64,000 nt of DNA from CAWEWH01 sp963812775 (GCA_963812775.1 CAWEWH010000007.1:620001-684000), one strand, 5' to 3'. Shown: positions 28,369-37,623, counted from the stretch's first letter. Numbers and translations are program-made. The notes: generated from the letters alone by a model not told the origin.

Positions 28369-29748
28369 ATGCTGCGAGGCGTTTGCGCGTGTTTGCTGCT
28401 TGCAACGGCGAGCTTCTCGTCCGCTATGGCGGACGAGAAGGTCACGCTGTTGCAGCTGCCGAGACTGGAGCCGTGTCGCGCCACCGTTCCGCCGCGCCTG
28501 CCGGACAAGTGGCGGGGCGTCTTTCTCATGTCGCCCTTCACCAAGGAACAGCTCGTCCTAAGCGAGATTGTTCACGACGCAGCCCTTCCTGCGACACGGG
28601 TGCGGCTCTTCGGCGTCAAGGCCGGCGCGGTCGACCTCCTGGTCGCCGGCACCAAAACTTACGCGCTCTCGACGGCGAAGGCCGGCGAGACGGTCTGCCG
28701 CGATCTTGGCGACAGCGGCTGGCGGCCACTGCCGCGCGACCTGTTGGCATCCGAGGCGCGGTGCGCCGGCTCCGCACCGCTCGGAACGGTGGGCGTCGAC
28801 TGGTGGCAGATGCCCGTTACGCCGCATCCCGCTGCCGCATGGGCTTGGTTCAGCGTCTCCGATCGGTCGCCGTTCCGCTTCGTGTTTCCGTCCGCGAGCG
28901 ACAGGCTGCCGCCGTTGAGCCGCTATGCAATGAGCCATCGGGTGAGCTTCGAGCCGCTGGAAGAAACTGACATCGCCGGCATCGCGTCGACGTGTGCGGC
29001 CGCGGCACGTGAGGTCGGCGAGGGTCGGCGCGCATTGGAAGATGAATTCGCCGCCCTGTCGCGCGCCGACGAGCGTGCGGACGCCGAAATCTCCCGGCTC
29101 ATGCCGGCGCTGGATGCGCAATGCCCGGCGGCTTCGCCGCTGCGGTGGCCGGCGACGCTCGGAATGACCGGCATGATGACGCCGCTCGATTCCGACGAGG
29201 CGCCTTACCCGACCGAAATTCTCTACGATTGGAATGTTCGGGCGCAACGCACGCGGATCGTGGCGAACCCGAAGGCTTCGTTCGCCCATCAGGATTTGCT
29301 GTTGCTCGGAGAGCTGGGCTACACCGTCACGCACCACGAGGGACGTGAGCCCGTTTGCCGGCAGGTATTGCCCGGCGCGATCCGCCCCGACTGGCCAGCG
29401 CGCGGGCCATGTGATTGCGCGGCGGTCATCAACGGCACGACGCCGCTCTCGCCCTACGGCACGACGCGCATCCTGGCATGCCCGCTGGCCAGCCCGCGTG
29501 TCGCCTGGGCTTGGTACGCGCATTCGGGCCGGCCGACGACGTTCATGGTCACGTCACAGCTCGGTGACGAGGCAGCCGGCTTGTTCTCCGTGCTTGATTA
29601 TCTCGACTGGCTGCCTGGCTATGGTGCGCCGCAGTCGGTGTTCGACAAGCCGCCGCAATGTCCGTCGATGTCGGTGTTGCGCAAGCGCGAACCGCCGGCC
29701 TCGAAGCGCTGCTTTACCTGTCACCTCGGCAGTGCGGCGTCTGAGTGA
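28369..29748 (+). CDS. secreted protein with internal duplication and a C-terminal CxxCH
   Basis: 459 residues with a signal peptide (about 1-22, ending AMA). Two similar halves can be aligned: a CRDLGDSGWRPLPRDLL...AAWAWFSVSDRSPFRF unit (about 110-190) and a CRQVLPGAIRPDWPARG...VAWAWYAHSGRPTTF unit (about 325-400). The chain ends with KRCFTCHLGS, a lone CxxCH that could bind c-type heme or be coincidental. Several other cysteines suggest disulphides in the periplasm. No known family recognised; it is complete and in one frame, unlike its upstream neighbour. Confidence 0.7.
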   Translation: MLRGVCACLLLATASFSSAMADEKVTLLQLPRLEPCRATVPPRLPDKWRGVFLMSPFTKEQLVLSEIVHDAALPATRVRLFGVKAGAVDLLVAGTKTYALSTAKAGETVCRDLGDSGWRPLPRDLLASEARCAGSAPLGTVGVDWWQMPVTPHPAAAWAWFSVSDRSPFRFVFPSASDRLPPLSRYAMSHRVSFEPLEETDIAGIASTCAAAAREVGEGRRALEDEFAALSRADERADAEISRLMPALDAQCPAASPLRWPATLGMTGMMTPLDSDEAPYPTEILYDWNVRAQRTRIVANPKASFAHQDLLLLGELGYTVTHHEGREPVCRQVLPGAIRPDWPARGPCDCAAVINGTTPLSPYGTTRILACPLASPRVAWAWYAHSGRPTTFMVTSQLGDEAAGLFSVLDYLDWLPGYGAPQSVFDKPPQCPSMSVLRKREPPASKRCFTCHLGSAASE

Positions 29749-29841
29749 CCCCATTTGACCAGGGAACGTGCTTCTACCTGATGCATTGACCTGATGAAGC
29801 AGTTGGATGGGGAGGAGCTGCATTCCAGATGGAGGAAACGC

Positions 29842-30081
29842 ATGAGACACTTGACAGCCATCATCGCGGCCGCGGGCGTCATGGCCTTAACGGCCCCCGT
29901 CGTTGCGACCGATGCCTTGGCGGCAGGCACCCGGCATAAGGCGAAAGCGGAACGGAAGGTGGAAACAACGGGCTCGATCTCGAGCAACAAGCCGATGCGG
30001 CCTAGGAAGGACTTGGGCCAGCCCGGTTCCGGGGGACCCTCGAAGGACATGAGCAGGCGCAGTTCCTGGGGTGGCGGTTGA
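29842..30081 (+). CDS. small secreted basic protein
   Basis: 79 residues. A signal peptide (MRHLTAIIAAAGVMALTAP...) is followed by a lysine/glycine/serine-rich mature part with ERKVETTGSISSN, a motif seen in many small exported rhizobial proteins. Start 29842 was chosen for GGAGGAAACGC upstream. Function unknown. It converges on the cyclase gene. Confidence 0.6.
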   Translation: MRHLTAIIAAAGVMALTAPVVATDALAAGTRHKAKAERKVETTGSISSNKPMRPRKDLGQPGSGGPSKDMSRRSSWGGG

Positions 30082-30140
30082 GCCTGAAGAACGATGGCGT
30101 CGGCGGTGAGCCGCCGACGCCTCCTGCGCGCCGCCCAGGC

Positions 30141-32312
30141 CTAGATCTCGACCACCGCGGTGACCGCCATTTTCTTGGCCGCGAGCTTGTTGCGCCACAC
30201 CTCGTAGAGCAGTGCGAAGCGCTGGCCCTGCGGATGGCGGGCGCAGATGCCGATGCGCAGCTCCGCGTCCGGGCCGCCGTTGAGATAGGCGGCGAGTGCC
30301 AGGTCGTGCAGCATCTTGAAATCGCGCATGTCGCTTGCGACGCCCGCGCTCTCGCCAATGAGGGCATAGAGCGCCGTCGTCTGCTGGCGGCCGCGTAGCG
30401 GCGCCTCGTCGATCTGCAGGAAGGTGAAGTCCGGCGCCGCGTGCACCACGTCCTCCGACACGATGATCGGGACGCCGTATATCTTCGATGTCTGCTCGAT
30501 GCGCGCCGCCGTGTTCACCGTGTCGCCGATCGCCGAATAGTCGAAGCGCCGCTGCGAGCCGACATTTCCGACACAGGCGGAGCCGGTGTTGATGCCGATG
30601 CCGACGGCGAGCGGAATGTGCGGCCGGCCGGCGGCCTGGTCGAGGGCGAGCAAGGCCTCGTCGATTGGCTCGAGCGCCGCCTGCATGGCAATGGCGCAAC
30701 GCAGCGCCGCGCGCACGTGGTCGGGCATCGGCACCGGCGCGTTCCAGAAGGCCATCAATCCGTCGCCGATGAACTTGTCGAGCGTGCCCCCGAACTTAAA
30801 CACTTCTTCGGCGAGCGGTGAATGAACGGCGTTGAGGAAGCTCAGCACGTCCTCGGCGCCGAGCTGCTCGGAACGGGACGTGAAGCCGCGCACGTCGGAG
30901 AACAGCACGGTGATGGGCCGTATCTCGCCGCCGAGATTGAGGCGCGAGGGATCGTTGGCCAGCGCTTCGACCAGTTGCGGCGACAGGTAGCGTCCGAAGG
31001 CCTCGCGAATGCGCCGCTTGTCGATGTCGGTGCGCCGCAGCTGGCCGACGATGGCGGCCGTGAAGCTCGTCGAGATGGCAAGGACGGGGAGGGCGGGATC
31101 GATGAGGATTTCCCGGCCCGTGAAGCCATACCAGCTGCCGCAGATGACGGCGGTAAGGATGACGAGCAGCGCTGCCGCGGCCCAGAACGGGCGCAGGAAG
31201 ACGGCAATGAAGGCGGCAAGGAGACACCCAAGGATGACGACCACATTCTCGACGCCGGGCGCCCAGTCCGGCCGCGACAGCCGCGTGCCGGAGAGAATGT
31301 GCTCAAGGAACTCGGCGTGGGTGTCGACCCCCGGAACGACAGGTTCCAGCGGCGTCGCGCGGATGTCATAGAGGGCGGCGGCCGTCCCCCCGACGATCGC
31401 GATGCCGCCGTCGATTCCCTTCAGGTCGGCGCTGCCGTCGAGCACCCGCCACGCCGGGATCCGTCGCTCCGGCCGCTCGCCGGCATAGTGGACGCGCACG
31501 CTGCCGTCCCGCCCCGTCTGCAAAATGATCTCGCCGATGCGCATGACCGCGATGGCGTAGTCGCGTCCGCGGCTTTCCTCGTTGGCGCCCGCCATCTTCA
31601 CCTGAATCGTGGCGCGCTCGCCCTGCACCAGCCTGAGAATCTCCAGGCCGAGGTTGGGAACGTCCTTTCCGTTGACGCAGAAGAGCGTCGGGATGGTCCG
31701 CACCACGAGGTCTCTGTCGGGAAGGAAGTTGAGCGCCCCGACACCGGTTGCCGCCTCCGCCAGGATGTCGAGCGGCGGAATGGCGCCGGAGAAATGGGCG
31801 GTGACCCGGCACGGCACGTTCATGGGATCGGCGTCGCGCAGCACCGATGTCTCACGCTTGACGATCGGAGCCTTCGCCGTTTGCGTGCTGAGCAGCTGCC
31901 CGATGACGACGGGGCGCTGCCTCAGAACGGTGGCAAGGGCGTCGTCGCCCGCCGTGAAGATGATCCCGCCCGATGCGTAGGTCCGTTCCGGCTCGGGCAG
32001 GGCGATGTCGAGCGCGATGGCCGCGGCGCCCGCCACACCCAGGCGATCGACCAGCTGCGCCACGAGTTGGCGGGGCCAGGGCCATTGGCCGTGCTTGGTG
32101 AGGGACTCCTCGTCGATGGCGATGACGCGGATGGGCAGTTCCGGATTGTAGAGGCGTGGCGAAAGACGCTGATAATTGTCGAAGACCAGATCGCGCAGGG
32201 CCTTCACAACGGGCGAGTCGAGGACGATCAGCCCATAGACAACCCCCGCCGGTACCGCAGCCGCCAGCAGCGCCGTCCTGATCCGTCTGCCCCTTTGCCC
32301 CAGCCAGCGCAT
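30141..32312 (-). CDS. CHASE2-domain class III adenylate/guanylate cyclase
   Basis: 723 residues. One N-terminal membrane helix, a periplasmic CHASE2 sensor (about 30-310, beginning FDNYQRLSPRLYNPELPIRVIAIDEESLTKHGQWPW), then about three helices (ENVVVILGCLLAAFIAVF and onward), then a cyclase catalytic domain. The metal-binding aspartates are in VLFSDVRGFTSRSE and FIGDGLMAFW, and GSQRRFDYSAIGDTVNTAARIE supplies the late catalytic residues. It makes cAMP (or cGMP) in response to an unknown extracytoplasmic signal. The gene starts 12 bases after xthA and is last in a three-gene leftward unit. Confidence 0.9.
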   Translation of the reverse strand: MRWLGQRGRRIRTALLAAAVPAGVVYGLIVLDSPVVKALRDLVFDNYQRLSPRLYNPELPIRVIAIDEESLTKHGQWPWPRQLVAQLVDRLGVAGAAAIALDIALPEPERTYASGGIIFTAGDDALATVLRQRPVVIGQLLSTQTAKAPIVKRETSVLRDADPMNVPCRVTAHFSGAIPPLDILAEAATGVGALNFLPDRDLVVRTIPTLFCVNGKDVPNLGLEILRLVQGERATIQVKMAGANEESRGRDYAIAVMRIGEIILQTGRDGSVRVHYAGERPERRIPAWRVLDGSADLKGIDGGIAIVGGTAAALYDIRATPLEPVVPGVDTHAEFLEHILSGTRLSRPDWAPGVENVVVILGCLLAAFIAVFLRPFWAAAALLVILTAVICGSWYGFTGREILIDPALPVLAISTSFTAAIVGQLRRTDIDKRRIREAFGRYLSPQLVEALANDPSRLNLGGEIRPITVLFSDVRGFTSRSEQLGAEDVLSFLNAVHSPLAEEVFKFGGTLDKFIGDGLMAFWNAPVPMPDHVRAALRCAIAMQAALEPIDEALLALDQAAGRPHIPLAVGIGINTGSACVGNVGSQRRFDYSAIGDTVNTAARIEQTSKIYGVPIIVSEDVVHAAPDFTFLQIDEAPLRGRQQTTALYALIGESAGVASDMRDFKMLHDLALAAYLNGGPDAELRIGICARHPQGQRFALLYEVWRNKLAAKKMAVTAVVEI

Positions 32313-32324
32313 TTCGCCGGCGAC

Positions 32325-33107
32325 CTATGCCGCAAGCTCGACCGACACGGGCACGTGGTCGGACGGCTTGTCGAGCGCGCGCAGGCCCTTGTGGATGCTG
32401 ACAGACTGAAGCCGGTCGGAGGCTTGCGGCGACAGCACGAGATGGTCGATGCGAATGCCGTTGTTCTTCTGGAAGGCGCCAGCCTGATAGTCCCAAAACG
32501 TGTAGTGCCCATCCTCGTCATGGCAGGCGCGCAACGCGTCGCTGAAGCCGAGATTGAGGAGGGCGCGATAGCGGGCGCGTGTTTCGGGCTGATAGAGCGC
32601 GTCGCCGACCCAGACATCAGGATTCTTGGCGTCGCGCGGTTCCGGGATGACATTGTAGTCGCCACACAGAACGAGCGCCTCCTCCTCGGCGAGACGCGCC
32701 TTGGCGTAGGTGTTGAGCCGGTCCATCCAGGCGAGCTTGTAGGTGAACTTCGCCGTGCCGATGGGATTGCCGTTGGGCAAGTAGATCGAGCCGACGCGCA
32801 CGATGCTGCGCCCGAAGGGCACCACCGCCTCGATGTAGCGGGCTTGCGTATCCTCCGCGTCCCCCGGCAGGCCGCGCCGCACATCCTCGAGCGGGTGTTT
32901 CGAGATGATGGCGACGCCGTTGAAACCCTTCTGGCCGTGGACCGCGACATTGTAGCCGCGCGATTCGACCTCCAGCAGCGGGAACGCCTCGTCGAGACAC
33001 TTGATCTCCTGCAGGCACAGCACGTCGGGCCGCGCCTCCTCGAGAAACTTCACTAGGTGCTCGAGGCGCTGCTTGACCGAGTTGACGTTCCAGGTGGCGA
33101 TGCGCAT
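32325..33107 (-). CDS. xthA: exodeoxyribonuclease III
   Basis: 260 residues, exonuclease-endonuclease-phosphatase fold. Motifs in order: MRIATWNVNSVKQR, LCLQEIK (metal Glu), IYLPNGNPIGT, LCGDYNVIP (Asp/Asn) and PSDHVPV (catalytic Asp-His). It is an AP endonuclease and 3' exonuclease acting in base-excision repair. It sits between DUF2177 (9 bases upstream) and the cyclase (12 bases downstream), so all three probably share a transcript. Confidence 0.93.
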   Translation of the reverse strand: MRIATWNVNSVKQRLEHLVKFLEEARPDVLCLQEIKCLDEAFPLLEVESRGYNVAVHGQKGFNGVAIISKHPLEDVRRGLPGDAEDTQARYIEAVVPFGRSIVRVGSIYLPNGNPIGTAKFTYKLAWMDRLNTYAKARLAEEEALVLCGDYNVIPEPRDAKNPDVWVGDALYQPETRARYRALLNLGFSDALRACHDEDGHYTFWDYQAGAFQKNNGIRIDHLVLSPQASDRLQSVSIHKGLRALDKPSDHVPVSVELAA

Positions 33108-33116
33108 GGGCGCCCC

Positions 33117-33527
33117 TTACGTGAGATCGGTCATGAGCGCGGCAACCAGGTAGCCGAGGGTGGCGGTCGCGGCGGTGAGAACCGTCCCCCACACGATATC
33201 GACAAGCGCGACCGTGGTGGAGAAGCCCCGCGCCGTGGCGAGATTGGTGAGGTCGTACGCCGCATAGGCGACGAAACCCAGCAGGGCGCCGTGAACAAGC
33301 GCCGTGCGCCACGAGCCTTGCGTCACGGCCGGCAGCATCGCGAACACGACGATGCCCCCGAGATAGATCAGGTAGAAGGCGATTGCTGCGCCCCAGCGCG
33401 GCTGAGCCAGAAGAAAATCGCCGAGCCGAGACTTGTAAAAGTCGCGCGCCGCAAGCGTCAGCCAAGCCATATCGAGTGGGAGAAAGATAATCGCGGCCGA
33501 GACATACAGAAAGACGACACGTTTCAT
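33117..33527 (-). CDS. DUF2177 family membrane protein
   Basis: 136 residues, four hydrophobic segments. The family opening FLPLDMAWLTLAARDFYKSRLGDFL and the second-half AAYDLTNLATARGFSTTVALVDIVWGTVL are diagnostic for DUF2177. Function unknown; inner-membrane location is inferred from hydropathy. First gene of the unit with xthA. Confidence 0.85.
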   Translation of the reverse strand: MKRVVFLYVSAAIIFLPLDMAWLTLAARDFYKSRLGDFLLAQPRWGAAIAFYLIYLGGIVVFAMLPAVTQGSWRTALVHGALLGFVAYAAYDLTNLATARGFSTTVALVDIVWGTVLTAATATLGYLVAALMTDLT

Positions 33528-33690
33528 TGGTTTGATCTTAACTGCGTTGACAGGCGATCGGCGACTTACTCACGAGGATTCGCGGCATACAGTCTAGCTT
33601 GCATATTATTGCCACAAGCGTCGGTCATCGCTCGCGCTCTTCAAGCAAAGACCGCTGTGGGCTGCCAGCGGCGTCACATGGGGGCGATTC

Positions 33691-34829
33691 ATGCAACCGG
33701 ATTTCTGGCGCGGCTTCGGCCGCGGCCAACCATGCGTCTGAGGGAGCCGCCGGCGCTCGGCTGAAGCGAAGGCGCGGCAGGCGCCGTGCGGATCCGCCGA
33801 AGAGCCCGGTCCTTCTCCCGGCCGTCGTCGCCGTTTCGGCGTTGCTGGCGTGGTCTGATGCCGCGCTCGCGCCGGTTGGGCCGGCTCAAGCCGCAATCGT
33901 CGGCGAGCCGGCGCGCGCCGTCATGGCGTCGCTCAAGGCCGCCGCCCTGTCGCACGGAGCCGGTCCCGGCGGCGCCCACATGGCCTCCGAGGCAGCGGAC
34001 GACGACGACATCGCGCTCGATCTCCCCGACCTGCCGCAGCCGGTGGCGCTCGCGCCGCTCGTCAAGAAGGACAACACGTTCGACGAGGTGCTTCGCTTCG
34101 GTCCGCGCACAGTGCACCGCTGGAAGGTCGACACCATCTTGCGCGCCGCAATCGTCACCGCGACGGATCCGGTCTACCTGATGGCCCTCGCCGACAAGGA
34201 GTTCGAGCTTCTCGCCCGTCGTCAAGGCTGGCACCTCGAGCGCCGAGGGCATGTATCAGTTCATCGAGCGGACCTGGCTCAAGATGATCCACGAATTTGG
34301 TCCGCGCTACGGCCTGGCGGCCGAGGCCGCCATGATCTTCCTCGTCGACGAAAAGCCCTACGTCATGGACGACGACTTGCGCACGCGCATTCTCGGGTTC
34401 AGGCGCGACGCCTGGCTGTCGGCCGTCATGGCGGCTGAGCTGTTGAAGAAGGATCGCGAGATTGTCACCCCGAAGGTCGGGCGCACGCTCAGGCCGGCTG
34501 AGTTCTATCTCTGTCATTTTCTCGGGCCCGAGGACGCCGGCAAATTTGTCGAGCTCCTCGACAAACGCCCCGGCGAGAACGCCGCCACCACCTTTCCGGC
34601 GCCCGCCAAGGCGAATTCCAGCCTGTTTTTCGTCAAGGAGAACTACACCGAGACCGTCACCAAGACGGTGGGCAAGGGCAAGAAGAAGAAGACCATCAAG
34701 GAGACCTTCCTGCGCACCCGCATCCGCGGCCTGACCGTCGCCGAGGTCTACGGCAAGTTCGAAGTCATGATCAAAGGCCGGCTCAGCCACTACGAGCCTG
34801 TGGTCAACTACATCGGCGGCACCATGTAG
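33691..34829 (+). pseudogene. SLT-type lytic transglycosylase, frameshifted
   Basis: A hydrophobic leader (LLPAVVAVSALLAWSDAALA) precedes a domain whose core reads ILRAAIVTATDPVYLMALADKE and then, in a different frame, SSFSPVVKAGTSSAEGMYQFIERTWL. Deleting one T of GAGTTCGAGC at about 34200 joins them into the SLT motif with catalytic Glu in ADKESSF. The C-terminal part (GRTLRPAEFYLCHFLGPEDAGKFVELLD and a lysine-rich loop) is intact to 34829. The start is uncertain: the ATG at 33691 would need a second indel, and no in-frame ATG precedes the leader. The product would cleave peptidoglycan. Confidence 0.65.
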
Positions 34830-34995
34830 ACGTCCTCGCCGCCTCCGGCCGGCGGTTCCCTTTGTTTCAACAGCGAAATACGCGACGACATTTCCCGGCA
34901 ATACGGCCCCTCTAGCTATGTGCGCCATCGCACATCCGCCGACGCCTCGCTCGGTTATCACATTGAGCGACGCCGCCGCACTGAGGGGACCAGTC

Positions 34996-35118
34996 ATGAG
35001 CGCCAAGATTGCTTTCGCAGCAGCCATCTTCGCCGTGACTATGGGTCTGCTAGCCATTCCGCAGGTGACCCAGGCCGTTCCCTTCGACGGATCGTATGCA
35101 GTTTCTGTAGCTGACTGA
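34996..35118 (+). CDS. 40-residue secreted peptide
   Basis: MSAKIAFAAAIFAVTMGLLA is a clean signal sequence, followed by a very short mature part with VPFDGSYAVSVAD. GAGGGGACC lies at a suitable distance before the ATG, and a strong terminator follows 30 bases after the stop. No family is recognised. The bases from 34830 to 34995 show no gene and probably hold the promoter. Confidence 0.5.
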   Translation: MSAKIAFAAAIFAVTMGLLAIPQVTQAVPFDGSYAVSVAD

Positions 35119-35147
35119 GTTCTTCCTCCCCCTAGACCCCCAGACTT

Positions 35148-35170
35148 AAGGGCCCTCACGGGCCCTTTTT
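35148..35170 (+). terminator. rho-independent terminator
   Basis: AAGGGCCC (35148-35155), a TCAC loop and GGGCCCTT (35160-35167), running into a five-T stretch at 35166-35170. Textbook form. It would end the 40-residue peptide transcript, isolating it as a monocistronic unit. Confidence 0.85.
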
Positions 35171-35302
35171 CTTGGCCTGAGACAGGCTTTCGGCCGCCAA
35201 GACGGGCCTGATGCCCCGACCCCTGGAAAAGAAACTTCCCTGAGCACGGCACCTAGCGCGGACTTCGCCGTTATAGGCTCGTTACAGGCGGGGGTACGAG
35301 CC

Positions 35303-36124
35303 ATGCCATCGACCAGATCCGCGACCTTCGTGCTTCTCATGAGCCTCCTTGCCGGCGGCCCCGCCCTTGGGGCGCCGCCGTGCCAGAACACGGGCAACTT
35401 CGACACCTGGCTGCAGGACTTCAAGTCCGAGGCGGCCGAGGAAGGCATCTCGCCCAAGACGATCGCGGCAGCCCTTGCCGGGGTCTCCTACGATCCCTCC
35501 ATCGTGGCCAAGGACCGGTCGCAGCGCGTCTTCCGGCAGAGCTTCGAACAGTTCTCGGGTCGCATGATCTCGCCGTACCGGCTCAAGAAGGGCCATGCGC
35601 TGATGCGGCAGCACGCCGCCACCCTCGAGAAGATCGAGCGCCAATTCGGCGTCCCGGGCGCCGTCGTCGTCGCCATCTGGGGACTGGAGACGGATTTTGG
35701 AGCCAATCGCGGCGACCTGCCGACCATCAGGGCGCTCGCTACCCTGGCCTATGATTGCCGCCGCTCGGACATGTTCCGCGCCAACCTCGTCGACGCACTG
35801 AAGATCATCGAGCGCGGCGATCTCACGCCCGCGGAAATGCGTGGCGCTTGGGCCGGAGAGCTGGGGCAGGCGCAATTCATGGCCACGTCCTACCTCAAAT
35901 ACGCGGTCGACTTCGACGGCGACGGCAAGCGCGACCTGCTGCACAGCTCCGCCGACGTGCTCGCCTCGACTGCCAACTACCTCAAAGGCTACGGCTGGAA
36001 GCGCGGCGCCGGATGGGGCCTGGGCGAGCTGAACTTCGCCGTGCTCAAGCAATGGAACAAGAGCGAGGTCTATGCCCGTACGGTCGGGCTGTTTGCCTCA
36101 AAGCTGGCGGACGCGCAGGACTGA
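35303..36124 (+). CDS. MltB-family lytic murein transglycosylase
   Basis: 273 residues. A signal peptide (about 1-23) is followed by the slt35/MltB fold: PGAVVVAIWGLETDFGANRGD with the catalytic Glu, then ELGQAQFMATSYLKYAVDFDGDGKRDLLHSSADVLASTANYL, the family's second signature with an EF-hand-like DFDGDGKRD. It lacks the C-terminal peptidoglycan-binding domain found in longer homologues. It cleaves glycan strands in the periplasm, giving anhydro-muropeptides. Confidence 0.9.
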   Translation: MPSTRSATFVLLMSLLAGGPALGAPPCQNTGNFDTWLQDFKSEAAEEGISPKTIAAALAGVSYDPSIVAKDRSQRVFRQSFEQFSGRMISPYRLKKGHALMRQHAATLEKIERQFGVPGAVVVAIWGLETDFGANRGDLPTIRALATLAYDCRRSDMFRANLVDALKIIERGDLTPAEMRGAWAGELGQAQFMATSYLKYAVDFDGDGKRDLLHSSADVLASTANYLKGYGWKRGAGWGLGELNFAVLKQWNKSEVYARTVGLFASKLADAQD

Positions 36125-36228
36125 GCCGGGCGGGCTCGATGCGCAGTGTGCGATGCTGCGCGACCAGACAGCCGGTCGCCCGGCGTGTCTGGTCGGTTTC
36201 TGATTGGTTATTGGCGGCAGAGCGCCCC

Positions 36229-36492
36229 TCAACGGCGAGGCATCTGACCGGGCGGCAGGCGATGCGTCCGGCCCGGCGCCACGCTGCGTGCTGACTGCAA
36301 GCCCATCCTCTTCTTCACGTGACCGGGCGCGTTGAACGAGGCGCCACGATGGATCGAGCCCGTCGGCTTGCGGTCGACCTTGCCGTGCCAGCCGTGCCCC
36401 CCGTGTTTGTTCATATTCTTCGCTGGCGCGGCCGTGGACGTGCCGAAGGATAGCGCCGTCGCTACGGCTGCGCAGATCACCATCTTGTGCAT
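36229..36492 (-). CDS. small secreted basic protein
   Basis: 87 residues. Signal peptide MHKMVICAAVATALSFGTSTA, then a His/Gly/Lys-rich mature chain with DRKPTGSIHRGASFN. An AGGAGAG site lies before the ATG at 36492. Short proteins with a P/TGSI motif are frequent in this group; function unknown. Confidence 0.6.
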   Translation of the reverse strand: MHKMVICAAVATALSFGTSTAAPAKNMNKHGGHGWHGKVDRKPTGSIHRGASFNAPGHVKKRMGLQSARSVAPGRTHRLPPGQMPRR

Positions 36493-36656
36493 TTTGCTCT
36501 CCTGTCGCTCCCCAATGTGAAACGCCGTGGCTGCGCCTAGGTTCGTTCGGCGACCAACCGGGAGTTCTGAACAAATGCTGTCACTGCTGTTCAGAAGACT
36601 GTTCGCTGCGAGGTGGCACCATGCTGCGCAAGGGCGACGGAATGAGGAGGACGACC

Positions 36657-36926
36657 ATGAAGAAACTGGTTGGCTGCGCCTTGGGCGCTGCCATGCTCGC
36701 CGGGATCGGCTTGGCCCCCGCGCAGGCCGGTGTTATCGGCCCCGTGAATGAGGCGGTGCCGGCCGAGGATGCGGCCATCACCAAGGCCACCTACTACGGC
36801 TACGGCGGCTACTATCCGGGCTACTACGGATACTATCCGCGTCGCTATCGCTATAGCTACTATCCGCGCCGCTTCTACGGCTACGGCTATTACCCGCGCC
36901 GCCACTATGGCTACCGTTATTGGTAA
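36657..36926 (+). CDS. secreted tyrosine/glycine-rich repeat protein
   Basis: 89 residues. The signal peptide (MKKLVGCALGAAMLAGIGLAPAQA) is followed by a low-complexity C-terminus built of YGYGGYYPGYYGYYPRR-like units, about 40% tyrosine with paired arginines. Start 36657 follows AGGAGG. Such chains may bind cell wall or metals, but nothing proves it here. Confidence 0.65.
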   Translation: MKKLVGCALGAAMLAGIGLAPAQAGVIGPVNEAVPAEDAAITKATYYGYGGYYPGYYGYYPRRYRYSYYPRRFYGYGYYPRRHYGYRYW

Positions 36927-37215
36927 GCACGTGCGTGCGGCATGAAACCGGCGAAGCGGCGCGCGAGCGTCGCTTTGCTTGACGCGGTCCCTCGGCGCCG
37001 TCGACGTTTCTGCTGACAATCCCTGATCGGTCGTGTTCCGCGTTATGGCGTCTGGCGCCGTGCCTCGGCGCGGCGGGACGTGTCGCGCCCGTCGCCTGTT
37101 TCCGCGGCCCTTTTCCGGAGGCTGGCGACCCGCCGCCGAGGCTCCCGCCATCGTCTTAGCAATTGCGAAATCAACCCGGCGCAATGTGGCGGCGTCGACG
37201 GGAAGGAACATGTCC

Positions 37216-37584
37216 ATGCGTCTCGCGCCGGTCTTCTTCGCCGTGCTCGTCTCGGCCTCGCCACTGCGGGCCGAATACGGGCTCGAACCAGGCGGCTACG
37301 CCCTGTCGAGCAGCTATTCTGACGACGGCGGCCTCTGGCGCGGCTTCGACAGCAATCAGCGCTGGGGTTGGCCGTCCTATGTGGGGGATGCCTATGGCGC
37401 CTCGAAACCGATCTATGGCACCTACGGGCTGAGCCATTCTCCCGATGGTTTCATCAAGAGCCAGGGCGACCGCCCCGTCACGATCGTGACGCGCCGGCGT
37501 CCCGATGCCGCCATGCCGTGGCAAGGCTATTACGGCGGACGCAGCTACGACTTTCCAGCCGAAGTGACGCGCCCGCGCCGCTGA
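37216..37584 (+). CDS. secreted hypothetical protein
   Basis: 122 residues. The signal peptide MRLAPVFFAVLVSASPLRA precedes a Gly/Tyr/Trp-rich mature region (GGYALSSSYSDDGGLWRGFD, WGWPSYVGDAYG). The ATG at 37216 is spaced 8 bases from AAGGA; an ATG 6 bases earlier is too close to it. No family recognised. Confidence 0.6.
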   Translation: MRLAPVFFAVLVSASPLRAEYGLEPGGYALSSSYSDDGGLWRGFDSNQRWGWPSYVGDAYGASKPIYGTYGLSHSPDGFIKSQGDRPVTIVTRRRPDAAMPWQGYYGGRSYDFPAEVTRPRR

Positions 37585-37623
37585 GTTTTCGCCCGCGCCG
37601 CCGAACTGTGGCATCAACGGGGC

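Noticed and set aside
36780..36920. Tandem TACTATCC-like repeats as a DNA element
   Set aside because: They are codon-level repeats of a Tyr-rich protein with a good start and signal peptide.
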